DNA from: Candidatus Competibacter denitrificans Run_A_D11
GTDB taxonomy: Bacteria > Pseudomonadota > Gammaproteobacteria > Competibacterales > Competibacteraceae
Reading direction: 5' to 3'
DNA length: 64,000 nt
Assembly: GCF_001051235.1 (NCBI RefSeq)
Contig: NZ_CBTJ020000101.1
Coordinates: forward strand, 1-64,000
Under the pieces are notes generated by a model, which did no database searches, was not told the origin of the DNA, and saw only the letters and a program-made list of their open reading frames with translations. Position numbers and translations under genes: made by a program. Of the stretch, positions 37,979 through 47,748 are shown one piece after another; positions within the stretch are counted from its first letter, which is position 1; each line of letters begins with the position of its first letter.

Positions 37979-38446
37979 TTGAATAACGCTGATTTAATCG
38001 ACTGTGACGCATTAGTGGCCGAACTAAACCGGAAATACGAACGCTGGAATCTTTATCGCATCAAATTCGGCTTTGCGATTACGCTGCGCAACAACAAATA
38101 TGTAGTGGATGCCTATACCGTAGATGACCCACTGCTGAGCGAGTGCCTAAGAAAGGCCGTCGCTATCGTCCCAATCCCGCGTATCCCACCGCGCCCGCCT
38201 GAAACGCCCGTACTGGAGGCGTTTCATAATCATGGCAAGCAATGGATCGTGCTCGATAAAGACCGCTATTACCAGCCGGTCTATTGCCTCTCACAAAAAG
38301 AAGCCGAAGCCAAGGTACCGGAACTGCTCGAAATAGCGAAAAAGCGGAAATTAGAATGGGATGATCGATATCTTGAACTCGTGCGAAACGGACAGCACGG
38401 GGTTGATTTCCTTTTTACAAAGGACCCGGAGATTAAGATCCAGTGA
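37979..38446 (+). CDS. early phage protein of unknown function
   Basis: 155 residues from TTG 37979, chosen for the strong site GGGAGGGG 7 nt upstream. Contains RIPPRPPETPVLEAF, a proline-rich linker between two small domains. Overlaps the next gene (GTGA). Confidence 0.5.
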   Translation: MNNADLIDCDALVAELNRKYERWNLYRIKFGFAITLRNNKYVVDAYTVDDPLLSECLRKAVAIVPIPRIPPRPPETPVLEAFHNHGKQWIVLDKDRYYQPVYCLSQKEAEAKVPELLEIAKKRKLEWDDRYLELVRNGQHGVDFLFTKDPEIKIQ

Positions 38447-38640
38447 AAATAACCGGCAAATTAATATGGCTCGGCACGCCAGAAAGCCAAGAGACCGCAA
38501 TGATCGTGATTGCTACCGAGCGTGGGGATATTGTCATCCCGTGCGCTCAACACGAGGCTGTGCAATGCGCGTCGCTACTCTTTGAGCAGGTTGAAATCCA
38601 CCTCTGTAAAGCGGCGGTCATGGGGGAAAGCAATGAGTGA
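38443..38640 (+). CDS. small early phage protein
   Basis: 65 residues; GTG 38443 overlapping the previous stop. Beta-rich (KITGKLIWLG, AMIVIATERGDIVIPC). Unknown. Confidence 0.5.
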   Translation: MKITGKLIWLGTPESQETAMIVIATERGDIVIPCAQHEAVQCASLLFEQVEIHLCKAAVMGESNE

Positions 38641-39001
38641 ATTAAATAGCGCTATTGGCTCTCTCTACGATCTCAAGCCCGGCGATACGGTGTTGGTGGA
38701 AATGGATGTCGCTGGTCATGTTAACCCAGACCTGAGCTACGATATCGTTAGCCGGGTTACAGCGCGTCTCATTTATGTTGATGGCCACAGCAGGCCGTAT
38801 TACAAAAAAACTGGGCAAATGAAAGGAAGCAGTCGATACCGCATCGCGCCCTACGATGAGAAGCGCTATGACGATTTTATGTCAAGCCAACGAGCGAAGC
38901 TTAACAAAGCGCGACTGCTTGACAAGATCAGGGGAACTGCTGAGCGCATGTCAATAGACGAGCTTGAGCGATTGGCGAAAACGATGGGGATTGAGCCGTA
39001 A
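38633..39001 (+). CDS. early phage protein of unknown function
   Basis: 122 residues from ATG 38633, with GGGGGAAAG upstream and an 8-nt overlap with the previous gene. LKPGDTVLVEMDVAGHV, then SRVTARLIYVDG, then a basic helix ending LERLAKTMGIEP. May be SH3-like plus helix. Its stop shares a base with the excisionase start. Confidence 0.5.
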   Translation: MSELNSAIGSLYDLKPGDTVLVEMDVAGHVNPDLSYDIVSRVTARLIYVDGHSRPYYKKTGQMKGSSRYRIAPYDEKRYDDFMSSQRAKLNKARLLDKIRGTAERMSIDELERLAKTMGIEP

Positions 39002-39387
39002 TGACTGACATCCTCACCCTCAAAGAGGCCGCTAAATTGCTCCGGTGCAGCACGGAGACGGTGCGCCGGCGCGTCAAAGCCAAAATCATTCCGGGACGAC
39101 TCGGCTTAGGCGGATGGCGGTTTTCGCGTGCGGCACTGGTAGACTATATCGCAACACGGGAGGAGGAGCCGCAGAGCACAGCATGGGTCTCTACAAACGC
39201 GACGGGTCGCATTACTGGTGGGCGCGCATTACGGTCAACGGCCGCACAGTGCGCGAAAGTACTGGGACTGCCGATGAGCGGGCCGCAGAGGAGTGGATCG
39301 CCCGGCGTCGCGCCGAACTCTGGCGGCAGGTGCAATTTGGCGAGCGTCCGATCTATCGTTGGGAGGACGCCATCATCAAATGGCTAG
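39001..39387 (+). CDS. excisionase-like MerR/HTH_17 protein
   Basis: 128 codons; ATG 39001. Residues 5-55 (LTLKEAAKLLRCSTETVRRRVKAKIIPGRLGLGGWRFSRAALVDYI) are a winged HTH of excisionase type. The rest, after about residue 60, runs in another frame over the first 205 nt of the integrase gene and is low in recognisable sequence. Together with the integrase it forms the excision module. Confidence 0.7.
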   Translation: MTDILTLKEAAKLLRCSTETVRRRVKAKIIPGRLGLGGWRFSRAALVDYIATREEEPQSTAWVSTNATGRITGGRALRSTAAQCAKVLGLPMSGPQRSGSPGVAPNSGGRCNLASVRSIVGRTPSSNG

Positions 39388-40229
39388 AGGAGGCTAAACA
39401 CAAAAAGGACTGGCGCGGGGATCGCCAGCGATTAGCCCTGCTCTACCCTGCCCTACAAGGCCAGCCGCTGGGCGCCATCACCCATGATCGGCTCTCTAAA
39501 ATCCTCACCAGCCATCCCCAACTCAAAACACCAGGCGCGCGCAATCGCTACCGCGCCACCATCAGGGCCATCCTCCGCAAAGCCGAACGTGAGTGGGAGT
39601 GGCTCGATAAAGCCCCCATCATCCGGCTGGAACGCGAGCCGCCTAGTCCCGGCCGCTGGATTACCCGCGAAGAAGCTACCCGGCTCATTGCCGTCGCACC
39701 CCCTCACTTGCAGCCGGTCATCCGGTTTGCGCTCGCTACGGGGCTGCGCAAATCCAATCTGCTAGGACTGCGCTGGGATCATATTGATTTGGCCCGCCGG
39801 CAACTGTGGGTCACGCCCGATGATGCCAAGGGCGGCAAAGCCATCGGCCTCCCGCTCAATGGGCTGGCGATGACCGTATTAAATGCGTGTCGAGGCCACC
39901 ACCCAGACTACGTGTTTACCGTGGAGGGTCGCCCCTACCGCTGGATTGATCATCGCACCTGGCAGCGGGTGTGTGCGGATGCGGGGGTGCCTGGGTTGCG
40001 CATCCACGATCTACGCCACACCTGGGCATCGTGGCTGGCACAGGCTGGCGTTGATCCGCAACACCTCAAAATGCTGGGTGGTTGGTCTACGCTCGCCATG
40101 GTCGAACGGTACTCACATCTCAATGTCGAGCATCTGCGAGAGGCCGCAGAACGGATACCCGACACATTATCAGCACAGTCCGATATTGCCGATTTTTCGG
40201 CCTACCGGAATGGGAGGATAACCTGTTGA
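39183..40229 (+). CDS. int: tyrosine site-specific integrase
   Basis: 348 residues from ATG 39183 (MGLYKRDGSHYWWARITVNG, the usual integrase opening); the open frame extends upstream over the excisionase. Core-binding part at about 60-150. Catalytic Arg in ATGLRKSNLLGLRW, HDLRHTWASWL (H-x-x-R), the Trp/His position in LGGWS and the nucleophile in MVERYSHL. The stop lies 3 nt from the encoded CCA of the host tRNA-Ser, so this gene sits at the phage-host junction. Confidence 0.93.
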   Translation: MGLYKRDGSHYWWARITVNGRTVRESTGTADERAAEEWIARRRAELWRQVQFGERPIYRWEDAIIKWLEEAKHKKDWRGDRQRLALLYPALQGQPLGAITHDRLSKILTSHPQLKTPGARNRYRATIRAILRKAEREWEWLDKAPIIRLEREPPSPGRWITREEATRLIAVAPPHLQPVIRFALATGLRKSNLLGLRWDHIDLARRQLWVTPDDAKGGKAIGLPLNGLAMTVLNACRGHHPDYVFTVEGRPYRWIDHRTWQRVCADAGVPGLRIHDLRHTWASWLAQAGVDPQHLKMLGGWSTLAMVERYSHLNVEHLREAAERIPDTLSAQSDIADFSAYRNGRITC

Positions 40230-40231
40230 TT

Positions 40232-40260
40232 TGGCGGAGAGGGTGGGATTCGAACCCACG
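40232..40260. other. probable attachment site junction in tRNA-Ser 3' end
   Basis: The integrase gene ends at 40229 and the tRNA 3' half (T-arm and acceptor strand) starts at 40232, the classical arrangement for tRNA-integrating phages. The other junction lies beyond position 1, so the core length cannot be determined here. Confidence 0.6.
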
Positions 40261-40324
40261 TGGGGTGGTTAGACCCCCATCCGATTTCGAGTCGGCGCCG
40301 TTGTGACCGCTTCGGTACCTCTCC
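40232..40324 (-). tRNA. tRNA-Ser (CGA)
   Basis: 93 nt with an encoded CCA. Acceptor GGAGAGG/CCTCTCC, anticodon stem CCGA/TCGG with loop CTCGAAA, a long variable arm (GATGGGGGTCTAACCACCCC) as required for class II tRNA-Ser, and T-arm GTGGG-TTCGAAT-CCCAC. Host gene used as the prophage target; it stays intact. Confidence 0.95.
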
Positions 40325-40455
40325 AGAAAAGGATTTGGAGCAAATGCGAAAGAGCTTTATATTGTACTGTATCGCCAAATTTTGCCAATCCCTATTGATT
40401 GTTTCCTTGGTATAAAACCTTTAAACAAAAATCTCGCTCGGCCGGCAAAGACGCA

Positions 40456-41808
40456 ATGAAACAGGTCTCTCAACTTAGCTACGATTTTCGGTCTGTCAAT
40501 TCACCAACTGACCGCCATGACGCCGCCGGTCGCCCCCTGGTGGCTGATTTGATTACACACAGCAAAGCTTTTTGGCGCAAGGTGCGCAATGCTCTGCCGA
40601 AGTGGCAACGCCGACACGTTCCCGTAGCGCCCGCTGTACCTTCCGAGCCACCCGTTGAACTGGCTGAACCTGCTCAACCTGCTGCTCAACCCCCAGCCCG
40701 ATTCCAAGACCACCTTCTCCATTGGCTGAAGCGGTTTGCACTCTATTTGAGCGCGGTTATAGCCGCTTGCGCGATAGCCATCGGCTTTTTCCGACAAATT
40801 CCGTTATTGCAAGATTTACCACAACTCGTAAAAAACATCAGTGATCCACAAGCTGCGCGTTTGGCCCCAGTAGCGCCAACACCGCCGGCAGTCTCGGTAC
40901 CTGAAACCAGTCCACCACCAGCGGCACCAGCGGCACCAGCGGTTGCGCAGGCTCCGCTCGCATCGCAACAGGCACCCATCACCCCGCAGGTCTTGCCCAC
41001 CGAGACCCCAGCCACGCAAGTGCCGCCGGAACAGATCGGCGCTATCACCGTTACGACGACATTACCGGAATCAATGACGGCTCCGGCTCCCGCTAACGAC
41101 CCGAACGCCACCGGACAACCATCCGCAGCCGTACCCGAGCAAGCGAATGCAGCGGCTGCGCAAGCTAATCCTTCGACGCCAGCTTCGACGCCACAACCTG
41201 ATGCAGCGACTGCCGAAAGCGCTCCGGCCGTGGCGCCGCAACAAGAAATCCAGCAATTACTGGTTGACGCCCAGCAACAAATGGCCAACCGAAAGTTCAT
41301 CTCTCCGCCCAGCGGCAACGCGCTGCAAAGCTATCAGCGCGTTCTTGAGCTTGAACCGACCAATCCGGTCGCTACTGAAGGCATCCAGCGCATTAGCACA
41401 TACTACCAAGACATCGCTAAGCAGAGCCTACAACAAGGCCGAATCGACGAAGGTTTGGCCTACATTAACCGAGGTCTGCGGGCCACGCCTAAAAGCGCCA
41501 CCCTTTTAGGTTTGCGGCGAGAAGCCCGTTTGGCCAAACAGCGACAAGAAGAGCAGCGGCAAGCCGTGTTACTGGAGGAAAGGCGGCAACAAGAAACCGC
41601 CGATCTTGTAAGGCGGCGTCAAGAAGATCTGATACAACCCACGCAAACACAACAGCCTAACCAGACTCAGCCTGCTCAGCAGCCTGCCCAGCCAAACCGC
41701 GAGATTCGCGTGATACCCCGTCAGTCGCTGCCAAGACCCCCTCAATCCTGGGGACAGCGCGCACCTCAAGCACCCTCTTTCAACGAAAGCGGGTTCAATC
41801 AGCGCTGA
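40456..41808 (+). CDS. Pro/Ala-rich single-TM protein with TPR-like C-terminal domain
   Basis: 450 residues from ATG 40456 (a TTG at 40399 is also in frame). Cytoplasmic N-terminus of about 90 residues, a transmembrane helix at about 97-118 (FALYLSAVIAACAIAIGFF), a long Pro/Ala/Thr/Gln linker, then TPR-like repeats (ALQSYQRVLELEPTNPVA, SLQQGRIDEGLAYINRGLRATP) and a Gln/Arg-rich coiled tail. Resembles periplasmic scaffolds of unknown function. Converges on tadA with a 14-nt overlap. Confidence 0.6.
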   Translation: MKQVSQLSYDFRSVNSPTDRHDAAGRPLVADLITHSKAFWRKVRNALPKWQRRHVPVAPAVPSEPPVELAEPAQPAAQPPARFQDHLLHWLKRFALYLSAVIAACAIAIGFFRQIPLLQDLPQLVKNISDPQAARLAPVAPTPPAVSVPETSPPPAAPAAPAVAQAPLASQQAPITPQVLPTETPATQVPPEQIGAITVTTTLPESMTAPAPANDPNATGQPSAAVPEQANAAAAQANPSTPASTPQPDAATAESAPAVAPQQEIQQLLVDAQQQMANRKFISPPSGNALQSYQRVLELEPTNPVATEGIQRISTYYQDIAKQSLQQGRIDEGLAYINRGLRATPKSATLLGLRREARLAKQRQEEQRQAVLLEERRQQETADLVRRRQEDLIQPTQTQQPNQTQPAQQPAQPNREIRVIPRQSLPRPPQSWGQRAPQAPSFNESGFNQR

Positions 41809-42310
41809 GGGTAAACGGATCGCCAGGGGATGGCCTAGCACGTCGGGCGCGGAAAAAATCGCGCAGTAGCGCTCCACATTCTTCCGCTAGCACTTCACCA
41901 CAAACCTCGGCACGATGATTCAGCACCGGCGATTTCAGTAAATTAAACACCGAACCGGCCGAGCCAGCGCGTGGGTCGGGAGCGCCAAACACCACCCGCC
42001 CGACGCGCGCTTGCACCAGAGCGCCGGCACACATGGGGCATGGTTCCAGGGTGACGTACAAGGTGCTGTCAAGCAATCGGTAGTTGCCGATGCGCCTGCC
42101 AGCCGACCGCAGCGCTATGACTTCGGCGTGGGCAGTGGGATCGCAGGCACCAATGGACTGATTCCAACCTTCACCGATGGCTTCACCCAAGCGCACCAGC
42201 ACCGCGCCAACCGGCACTTCGCCGACAGCCGCAGCTCGCACAGCCAAGCCCAGCGCAACACGCATCCAGTGCCGATCCTGGCTCTCGATCTGTGCCAAAT
42301 CCTCATCCAT
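41795..42310 (-). CDS. tadA: tRNA adenosine(34) deaminase
   Basis: 171 residues; ATG 42310. Converts A34 to inosine in tRNA-Arg(ACG). Zinc and catalytic motifs are HAEVIAL (His, Glu) and PCPMCAGAL (two Cys); GEVPVGAVLV, NYRLLDSTLYVTLEPC and FGAPDPRAGSAGS are TadA hallmarks. Starts 3 nt after the histidine kinase stop and ends a guaB-guaA-kinase-tadA run. Confidence 0.95.
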   Translation of the reverse strand: MDEDLAQIESQDRHWMRVALGLAVRAAAVGEVPVGAVLVRLGEAIGEGWNQSIGACDPTAHAEVIALRSAGRRIGNYRLLDSTLYVTLEPCPMCAGALVQARVGRVVFGAPDPRAGSAGSVFNLLKSPVLNHRAEVCGEVLAEECGALLRDFFRARRARPSPGDPFTLSAD

Positions 42311-42313
42311 CGC

Positions 42314-44422
42314 TCAAACGGGTCCATTCGGACTCACTGAATCGACGGATCTATCGAGCGTCAAACGCACCGCGCGCGCCAGATCGTGTTTCAGGAAGGG
42401 CTTCTCCAGTAGCGAACACTTCAGAGGTTTCAGGCTCGCTTCGATACAATCGGTATAGCCGGACATACAGAGAATCTTGAGAGTCGGTCGCCGCTTCCGA
42501 GCCTCGGTCACTAAATCAAAGCCGCTGAGTCCTCCCGGCATTGTCATATCGCTCAGCAACAGATCCAGTGAAGTATCGATCTCTAGAATCTCCAGGGCCA
42601 TCTTGCCGTTGGCCGCCTCGCGCACGGTATAACCTAATCCCAGCAATGCACGCGCGACGAAATAGCGGATATCCGGGTCATCTTCCACCAACAGAATCGA
42701 CTCCCGACCGCGCAGTGGGCTTTCACTGGCAGGGATTGCCGCTGAAACCGGCGCTTGCGCCTTCGCCTTGGATATATAACGCGGCAGATACAATTCCACT
42801 GTGGTGCCGCTGCCTATCTGGCTGTGAATTCGCACATGGCCACCGGATTGCTGCACGAATCCATACACCATGCTCAAGCCCAACCCAGTACCATCACCGA
42901 CTCCTTTGGTGGTAAAAAACGGCTCGAAGGCTTGTTCCAGCACCGCCGGGGCCATGCCGGTACCGGTGTCAGCCACGCTGAAACGAACGTAGTCGCCCGG
43001 CATGACATCGGGATAGCGGCCGGCGTAAGCCTGATCGAGTGTCACGTTGACCGCTTCGATTCGCAATTGACCACCACCTGGCATGGCATCACGGGCATTG
43101 ATCGCCAGATTGAGAGCCGCGTTGGCGAGCTGGCCAGGATCGACCCAAATAGCCCACACGGAATCGTCGGCCAGCGTTTCCAGCTCAATGCTCGGACCCA
43201 AGGTCCGCTTTAGCAGTTCTGCGATTTCCTGTAATTGCTGGTGCGGCAACAACAAGCACGGCTGAAGCGTTTGCCGCCGGGAAAAAGCCAGTAAGCGGCG
43301 CGTAAGATCGGCGCCGCGCCGCGCCGCATTCATCGCGGTGCTGATCGCCTTGTACTGTTCGGGCTGTTCACACAAAACCTCCTCGACGGCGGCAAGGTTG
43401 CCAAGGATGACAGTCAGCAGATTATTGAAGTCGTGGGCGATACCCCCGGTCAACTGGCCAACCGCTTTCAGTTTTTGTGCCTGATTGAGCGCCATTTGCG
43501 TTTGCCGGAACTCGGTCAAATCCTCACCGAGCACAAAACAGCCCACCACGCGCTCTGCGCCATGTCGTGTGCGCTCGGTGATATGGGGAATGAAATAGGA
43601 GCGGACATACATCCGGCCGGTGGGGGTGGCCAGTTCGTACTCGACATGGGTGCTTTGGCCATCGAATGCCGTCGCCAGGTGGCCCCGCAACCGGCGGGCC
43701 AAGGCTGGCTCCAGCACATCCCCAAACGGCTGACCGAGAAACGCCTCGGCCGGCAGCCCAAACCATTCGGCGTGCTTTTGATTGACGAACACATAGCGCT
43801 GCCGGTCGTCCAGATAAGCGATCAAAACCGGCACGGTATCGGTGATCAGACGCACCCGATTTTCGCTTTCGCGCAGGGCGGTGTGAATGCGTTGGCGCTC
43901 TTCAATCTCGCGCGTGAGTTGGGCATTGAGCGCTTGCAGCTCAGCGGTGCGCTCGCGGACTCGCTCTTCCAATTGTTCATAGCTAGCGCGCAAGGCCAGC
44001 TCGGCGTGCTGGCGGGCGGTGATATCTTCGTAGAGGGTGATAAACCCGCCATCGTCGATGGGTTCACCGCGAATTTTTAATACGGTGCCATCGGGGCGAG
44101 TACGCTCGAAACTGTGGCTTTGAAATTGCCTCGCCAAATCAAGCCGTTCCGCGACCAGCGTCGCCGGATCGCCAGGGCCATATTCACCGCGCCGCGCGTT
44201 GTAATCGAACAGCACGGCGAACGGTAGGCCAACCTGGAGTAATTCCGGTGGAAAACCCAACAGCTCGGCAAAGCGGCAATTCCAGACTTGCAAGCGCAGA
44301 TCTTTGTCAACGATGCTGATCGCTTCACGCAAATGATCCAGGCTGGCCAGCGTCCACAGGCCCCGCTCGGTATCTGGCAATCCGCGCAATTCGGGTGGCG
44401 ATTTTTCGGGCGATTCGCACAT
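42314..44422 (-). CDS. hybrid sensor histidine kinase (PAS-PAS-HisKA-HATPase-REC)
   Basis: 702 residues; ATG 44422. Cytoplasmic, no membrane helix. PAS-like domains at about 30-135 and 185-305, the first followed by a heptad linker ([22 protein letters not shown]). HisKA phospho-acceptor His330 in [11 protein letters not shown]. ATPase N-box [11 protein letters not shown]-boxes DTGTGM and [14 protein letters not shown]-terminal receiver domain with phospho-acceptor Asp625 in [11 protein letters not shown]. Input signal unknown. Unusual in lying inside the guaA-tadA run, 21 nt after guaA. Confidence 0.88.
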   Translation of the reverse strand: MCESPEKSPPELRGLPDTERGLWTLASLDHLREAISIVDKDLRLQVWNCRFAELLGFPPELLQVGLPFAVLFDYNARRGEYGPGDPATLVAERLDLARQFQSHSFERTRPDGTVLKIRGEPIDDGGFITLYEDITARQHAELALRASYEQLEERVRERTAELQALNAQLTREIEERQRIHTALRESENRVRLITDTVPVLIAYLDDRQRYVFVNQKHAEWFGLPAEAFLGQPFGDVLEPALARRLRGHLATAFDGQSTHVEYELATPTGRMYVRSYFIPHITERTRHGAERVVGCFVLGEDLTEFRQTQMALNQAQKLKAVGQLTGGIAHDFNNLLTVILGNLAAVEEVLCEQPEQYKAISTAMNAARRGADLTRRLLAFSRRQTLQPCLLLPHQQLQEIAELLKRTLGPSIELETLADDSVWAIWVDPGQLANAALNLAINARDAMPGGGQLRIEAVNVTLDQAYAGRYPDVMPGDYVRFSVADTGTGMAPAVLEQAFEPFFTTKGVGDGTGLGLSMVYGFVQQSGGHVRIHSQIGSGTTVELYLPRYISKAKAQAPVSAAIPASESPLRGRESILLVEDDPDIRYFVARALLGLGYTVREAANGKMALEILEIDTSLDLLLSDMTMPGGLSGFDLVTEARKRRPTLKILCMSGYTDCIEASLKPLKCSLLEKPFLKHDLARAVRLTLDRSVDSVSPNGPV

Positions 44423-44443
44423 GAGAGCGACCCTCCGTCAACC

Positions 44444-46024
44444 TCATTCCCACTCAATGGTCGCCGGTGGCTTGCCTGAGATATCGTAGACCACTCTGGA
44501 AATACCGGGCACCTCGTTGATGATCCGGCGCGAGACCAAATCCAAAAACTCATACGGTAGCTGCGCCCAGCGGGCGGTCATGAAATCGACCGTTTCCACC
44601 GCTCGCAAGGCGATGACATAATCGTACCGGCGGCCATCGCCCATCACCCCAACTGATTTGATCGGCAGGAATACCGCAAACGCCTGGCTGGTCTTGGCGT
44701 AAAGCTCATGCCGGTAAAGCTCCTCAATGAACAGATGGTCAGCCCGGCGCAGCAAATCAGCAGAGTCCTTGCGCACCTCGCCCAAAATGCGAACCCCCAG
44801 CCCAGGGCCGGGGAAAGGATGGCGATAGACCATCTCCGAGGGCAGACCCAGTTCCACACCCAAGCGCCGCACTTCGTCCTTGAACAGTTCACGCAGTGGC
44901 TCAATCAGCTTCATGCGCATCGCCGCCGGCAGGCCGCCCACATTATGGTGGGATTTGATGACGTGCGCCTTGCCGGTTTTGGCGCCGGCCGATTCGATGA
45001 CATCCGGGTAAATGGTGCCTTGCGCCAACCATTTGATGTTGCGCAGTTTGGTGGCTTCTTCTTCGAAAATCTCCACAAACAGCGCCCCGATGATTTTGCG
45101 CTTTTGCTCTGGATCGGTGATGCCGCTGAGGGCGGCCAGAAACCGGTGTTCGGCATCCACCCGGATCACTCGTACCCCAAGATGCTGGCCGAAGGTGCGC
45201 ATGACCTGATCGCCCTCGTGCAGACGCAGTAAGCCCGTATCGACAAACACGCAGGTCAATTGATCACCGATAGCCCGGTGTAGCAAGGCGGCGACCACCG
45301 AGGAATCGACCCCGCCGGAAAGCCCCAGCAGCACGTCATCATCACCGGCTTGCGAACGGATAGCGGCAATGCTGTCTTCAATGATGTTGCCGGTGGTCCA
45401 CAACGCCTCACAACCACACAGATCCAGCACGAAACGGCGCAGAATGCGCTCACCCTGCCGGGTATGGGTCACCTCAGGATGGAATTGCACGCCGTACCAG
45501 CGCCGCTCTTCGTCGGCCATGCCGGCGATAGGGCAAGTTGCGGTACTGGCGATTCGGGTAAATCCCGGAGGCAACGCGCTGACCCGATCCCCATGGCTCA
45601 TCCAGACATCCAGCAAACCGTACCCTTCCGGGCTGGCGTGGTCTTCAATATCCCGCAACAAAGCGGAATGGGCATGAGCACGAATCTGGGCGTAACCGAA
45701 TTCACGGTGGCCTGCTGCTTCAACCGCACCGCCCAGTTGCACAGTCATGGTTTGCATACCATAGCAAATACCCAGCAGCGGAACGCCGAGGTCGAACACC
45801 ACTTGCGGCGCGCGCGGGCCATCCGCCACAGTAGTCGATTCCGGACCACCCGATAAAATGATGCCGCGCGGATGAAAGGCGCGTAGCGCAGCCGGCTCGG
45901 CATCGTAGGGATGAATCTCGCAATAAACACCGATTTCTCGCACGCGGCGTGCAATTAACTGCGTGTATTGAGCGCCGAAGTCGAGAATCAAAATACGGTC
46001 GAGATGAATATCGCGAGCGGTCAT
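44444..46024 (-). CDS. guaA: GMP synthase (glutamine-hydrolysing)
   Basis: 526 residues; ATG 46024. Converts XMP to GMP with Gln and ATP. N-terminal class I amidotransferase with nucleophile Cys in [11 protein letters not shown] and His/Glu in [11 protein letters not shown]-loop LSGGVDSSV near residue 235; the C-terminal dimer domain ends [14 protein letters not shown]. Full length. Follows guaB by 63 nt. Confidence 0.97.
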   Translation of the reverse strand: MTARDIHLDRILILDFGAQYTQLIARRVREIGVYCEIHPYDAEPAALRAFHPRGIILSGGPESTTVADGPRAPQVVFDLGVPLLGICYGMQTMTVQLGGAVEAAGHREFGYAQIRAHAHSALLRDIEDHASPEGYGLLDVWMSHGDRVSALPPGFTRIASTATCPIAGMADEERRWYGVQFHPEVTHTRQGERILRRFVLDLCGCEALWTTGNIIEDSIAAIRSQAGDDDVLLGLSGGVDSSVVAALLHRAIGDQLTCVFVDTGLLRLHEGDQVMRTFGQHLGVRVIRVDAEHRFLAALSGITDPEQKRKIIGALFVEIFEEEATKLRNIKWLAQGTIYPDVIESAGAKTGKAHVIKSHHNVGGLPAAMRMKLIEPLRELFKDEVRRLGVELGLPSEMVYRHPFPGPGLGVRILGEVRKDSADLLRRADHLFIEELYRHELYAKTSQAFAVFLPIKSVGVMGDGRRYDYVIALRAVETVDFMTARWAQLPYEFLDLVSRRIINEVPGISRVVYDISGKPPATIEWE

Positions 46025-46087
46025 AGCATCATTTCCTACCCCCGTAACGGGGAAGAGCGCATGGTGTGGTGGGGTAATTGGAAGTTC

Positions 46088-47551
46088 TCAATCAACCCGA
46101 TAGTTCGGCGCTTCCTTGGTAATCGTCACGTCGTGGACGTGGCTTTCCCGCATCCCGGCGCTGGTTACCCGCGTAAAGGCCGGCTTGACCCGCATTTCAG
46201 CGATATTTTGACAACCGACATAGCCCATGCTGGAGCGCAACCCACCCATCAATTGATTGATGATCGCCAGCACGCTGCCTTTGTAAGGCACTCGCCCCTC
46301 AATGCCTTCCGGTACCAATTTCTCGACCGCGCTGCCTTCTTGAAAATAGCGGTCGCTGGAGCCGTGCTGCTGGGTCATCGCGCCGATGGAACCCATGCCC
46401 CGGTAAGATTTATAGGAGCGGCCCTGAAACAGCTCGACTTCACCGGGTGCTTCCTCAGTCCCTGCAAACAGGCTGCCGATCATGACCGTATGAGCGCCGG
46501 CGGCGACCGCCTTGGCCAGATCGCCGGAGTAGCGAACCCCACCATCGGCGATGACCGGTACATCGGTATCGCGCAACGCCTCGGCGACATTGGCGACCGC
46601 GCTGATCTGAGGCACACCGACCCCCGCGATGATGCGGGTGGTACAGATTGAGCCGGGACCAATGCCCACCTTCACCGCATCCGCGCCCGCTTCCACCAGA
46701 TCACGGGCGGCGGCGGCGGTAGCGATATTGCCGCCAATGACCTGTACTTTCGGGTAGCGGGTCTTGATCCAGCGCACCCGATCCAGCACATTGCGGGAAT
46801 GACCATGCGCAGTATCGACTACGATCACGTCGATATCCGCCCCCACCAGCGCCGCGACGCGCTCTTCGGTATCACCGCCGGTGCCGACCGCCGCGCCAAC
46901 CCGCAACCGACCCCACTCATCCTTGCAGGCAATGGGGTAATCGCTGGATTTCTGGATATCCTTGACCGTGATCATGCCACGCAATTGAAAGCGGTCATTG
47001 ACGACCAGCACTTTTTCAATGCGATATTTGTGCAACAGTTCGACCACCTCGCCACGCCCAGACCCTTCTCGCACGGTCACCAACCGTTCCTTGGGGGTCA
47101 TGATGGTGCTGACCGGCGCATCCAAATTATCTTCGAACCGCAAATCGCGGCTGGTCACAATACCGACCAGATCCTCCCCAGCCACCACCGGCACGCCAGA
47201 GATATGATGAGCGCGGGTCAGGGCCAAAACCTCACGAATGGTGGTCGTCGGCGCCGTCACGATAGGATCGGTGATCACCCCGCTTTCGTACTTCTTGACC
47301 CGCCGAACTGCTTGGGCCTGTTTTTCAACGGGCATATTCTTATGGATAATGCCGATGCCACCTTCCTGCGCTAGCGCGATGGCCAGCCGCGATTCCGTGA
47401 CGGTATCCATCGCTGCCGAAAGCAATGGAATATTCAGGGTGATAGCCCGCGTTAGGTGGGTTCTCAGGCTTACGTCCTTGGGCAGCACCGCAGAATAATC
47501 GGGAAGCAGGAGAACATCGTCGAAGGTTAAAGCTTCTTGCACAATGCGCAT
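46088..47551 (-). CDS. guaB: IMP dehydrogenase
   Basis: 487 residues; ATG 47551. Oxidises IMP to XMP. Two CBS domains in the middle (about 93-210), catalytic Cys in [15 protein letters not shown], flap [21 protein letters not shown]-terminus [15 protein letters not shown] is characteristic. Forms the guanine branch with guaA. Confidence 0.97.
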   Translation of the reverse strand: MRIVQEALTFDDVLLLPDYSAVLPKDVSLRTHLTRAITLNIPLLSAAMDTVTESRLAIALAQEGGIGIIHKNMPVEKQAQAVRRVKKYESGVITDPIVTAPTTTIREVLALTRAHHISGVPVVAGEDLVGIVTSRDLRFEDNLDAPVSTIMTPKERLVTVREGSGRGEVVELLHKYRIEKVLVVNDRFQLRGMITVKDIQKSSDYPIACKDEWGRLRVGAAVGTGGDTEERVAALVGADIDVIVVDTAHGHSRNVLDRVRWIKTRYPKVQVIGGNIATAAAARDLVEAGADAVKVGIGPGSICTTRIIAGVGVPQISAVANVAEALRDTDVPVIADGGVRYSGDLAKAVAAGAHTVMIGSLFAGTEEAPGEVELFQGRSYKSYRGMGSIGAMTQQHGSSDRYFQEGSAVEKLVPEGIEGRVPYKGSVLAIINQLMGGLRSSMGYVGCQNIAEMRVKPAFTRVTSAGMRESHVHDVTITKEAPNYRVD

Positions 47552-47748
47552 GGCGGCGGAGCCTCAGAACTTAGCTAAATAAAGCAAGTTAGTTTACGTT
47601 AAGCACCGGCAGACGGTAAACAACGGATGCACGGCCCATAAGAGCGAGACCGCTTGCCATTTTCAGTTATTTATCAATAGGGATAGCTACGATTCAACCT
47701 GTGAAAATCCAAAATACGGCGCTCTATACGAAAGGGTGAAATTTTCTG
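47552..47748. promoter_or_regulatory. divergent intergenic region guaB / xseA
   Basis: 197 bp, AT-richer than its flanks, serving both directions. A repeat-like ACGTTAAGC/TTTACGTT lies near 47595-47605 on the guaB side. No unambiguous -35/-10 pair was found; promoters for both operons must be here. Confidence 0.4.
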
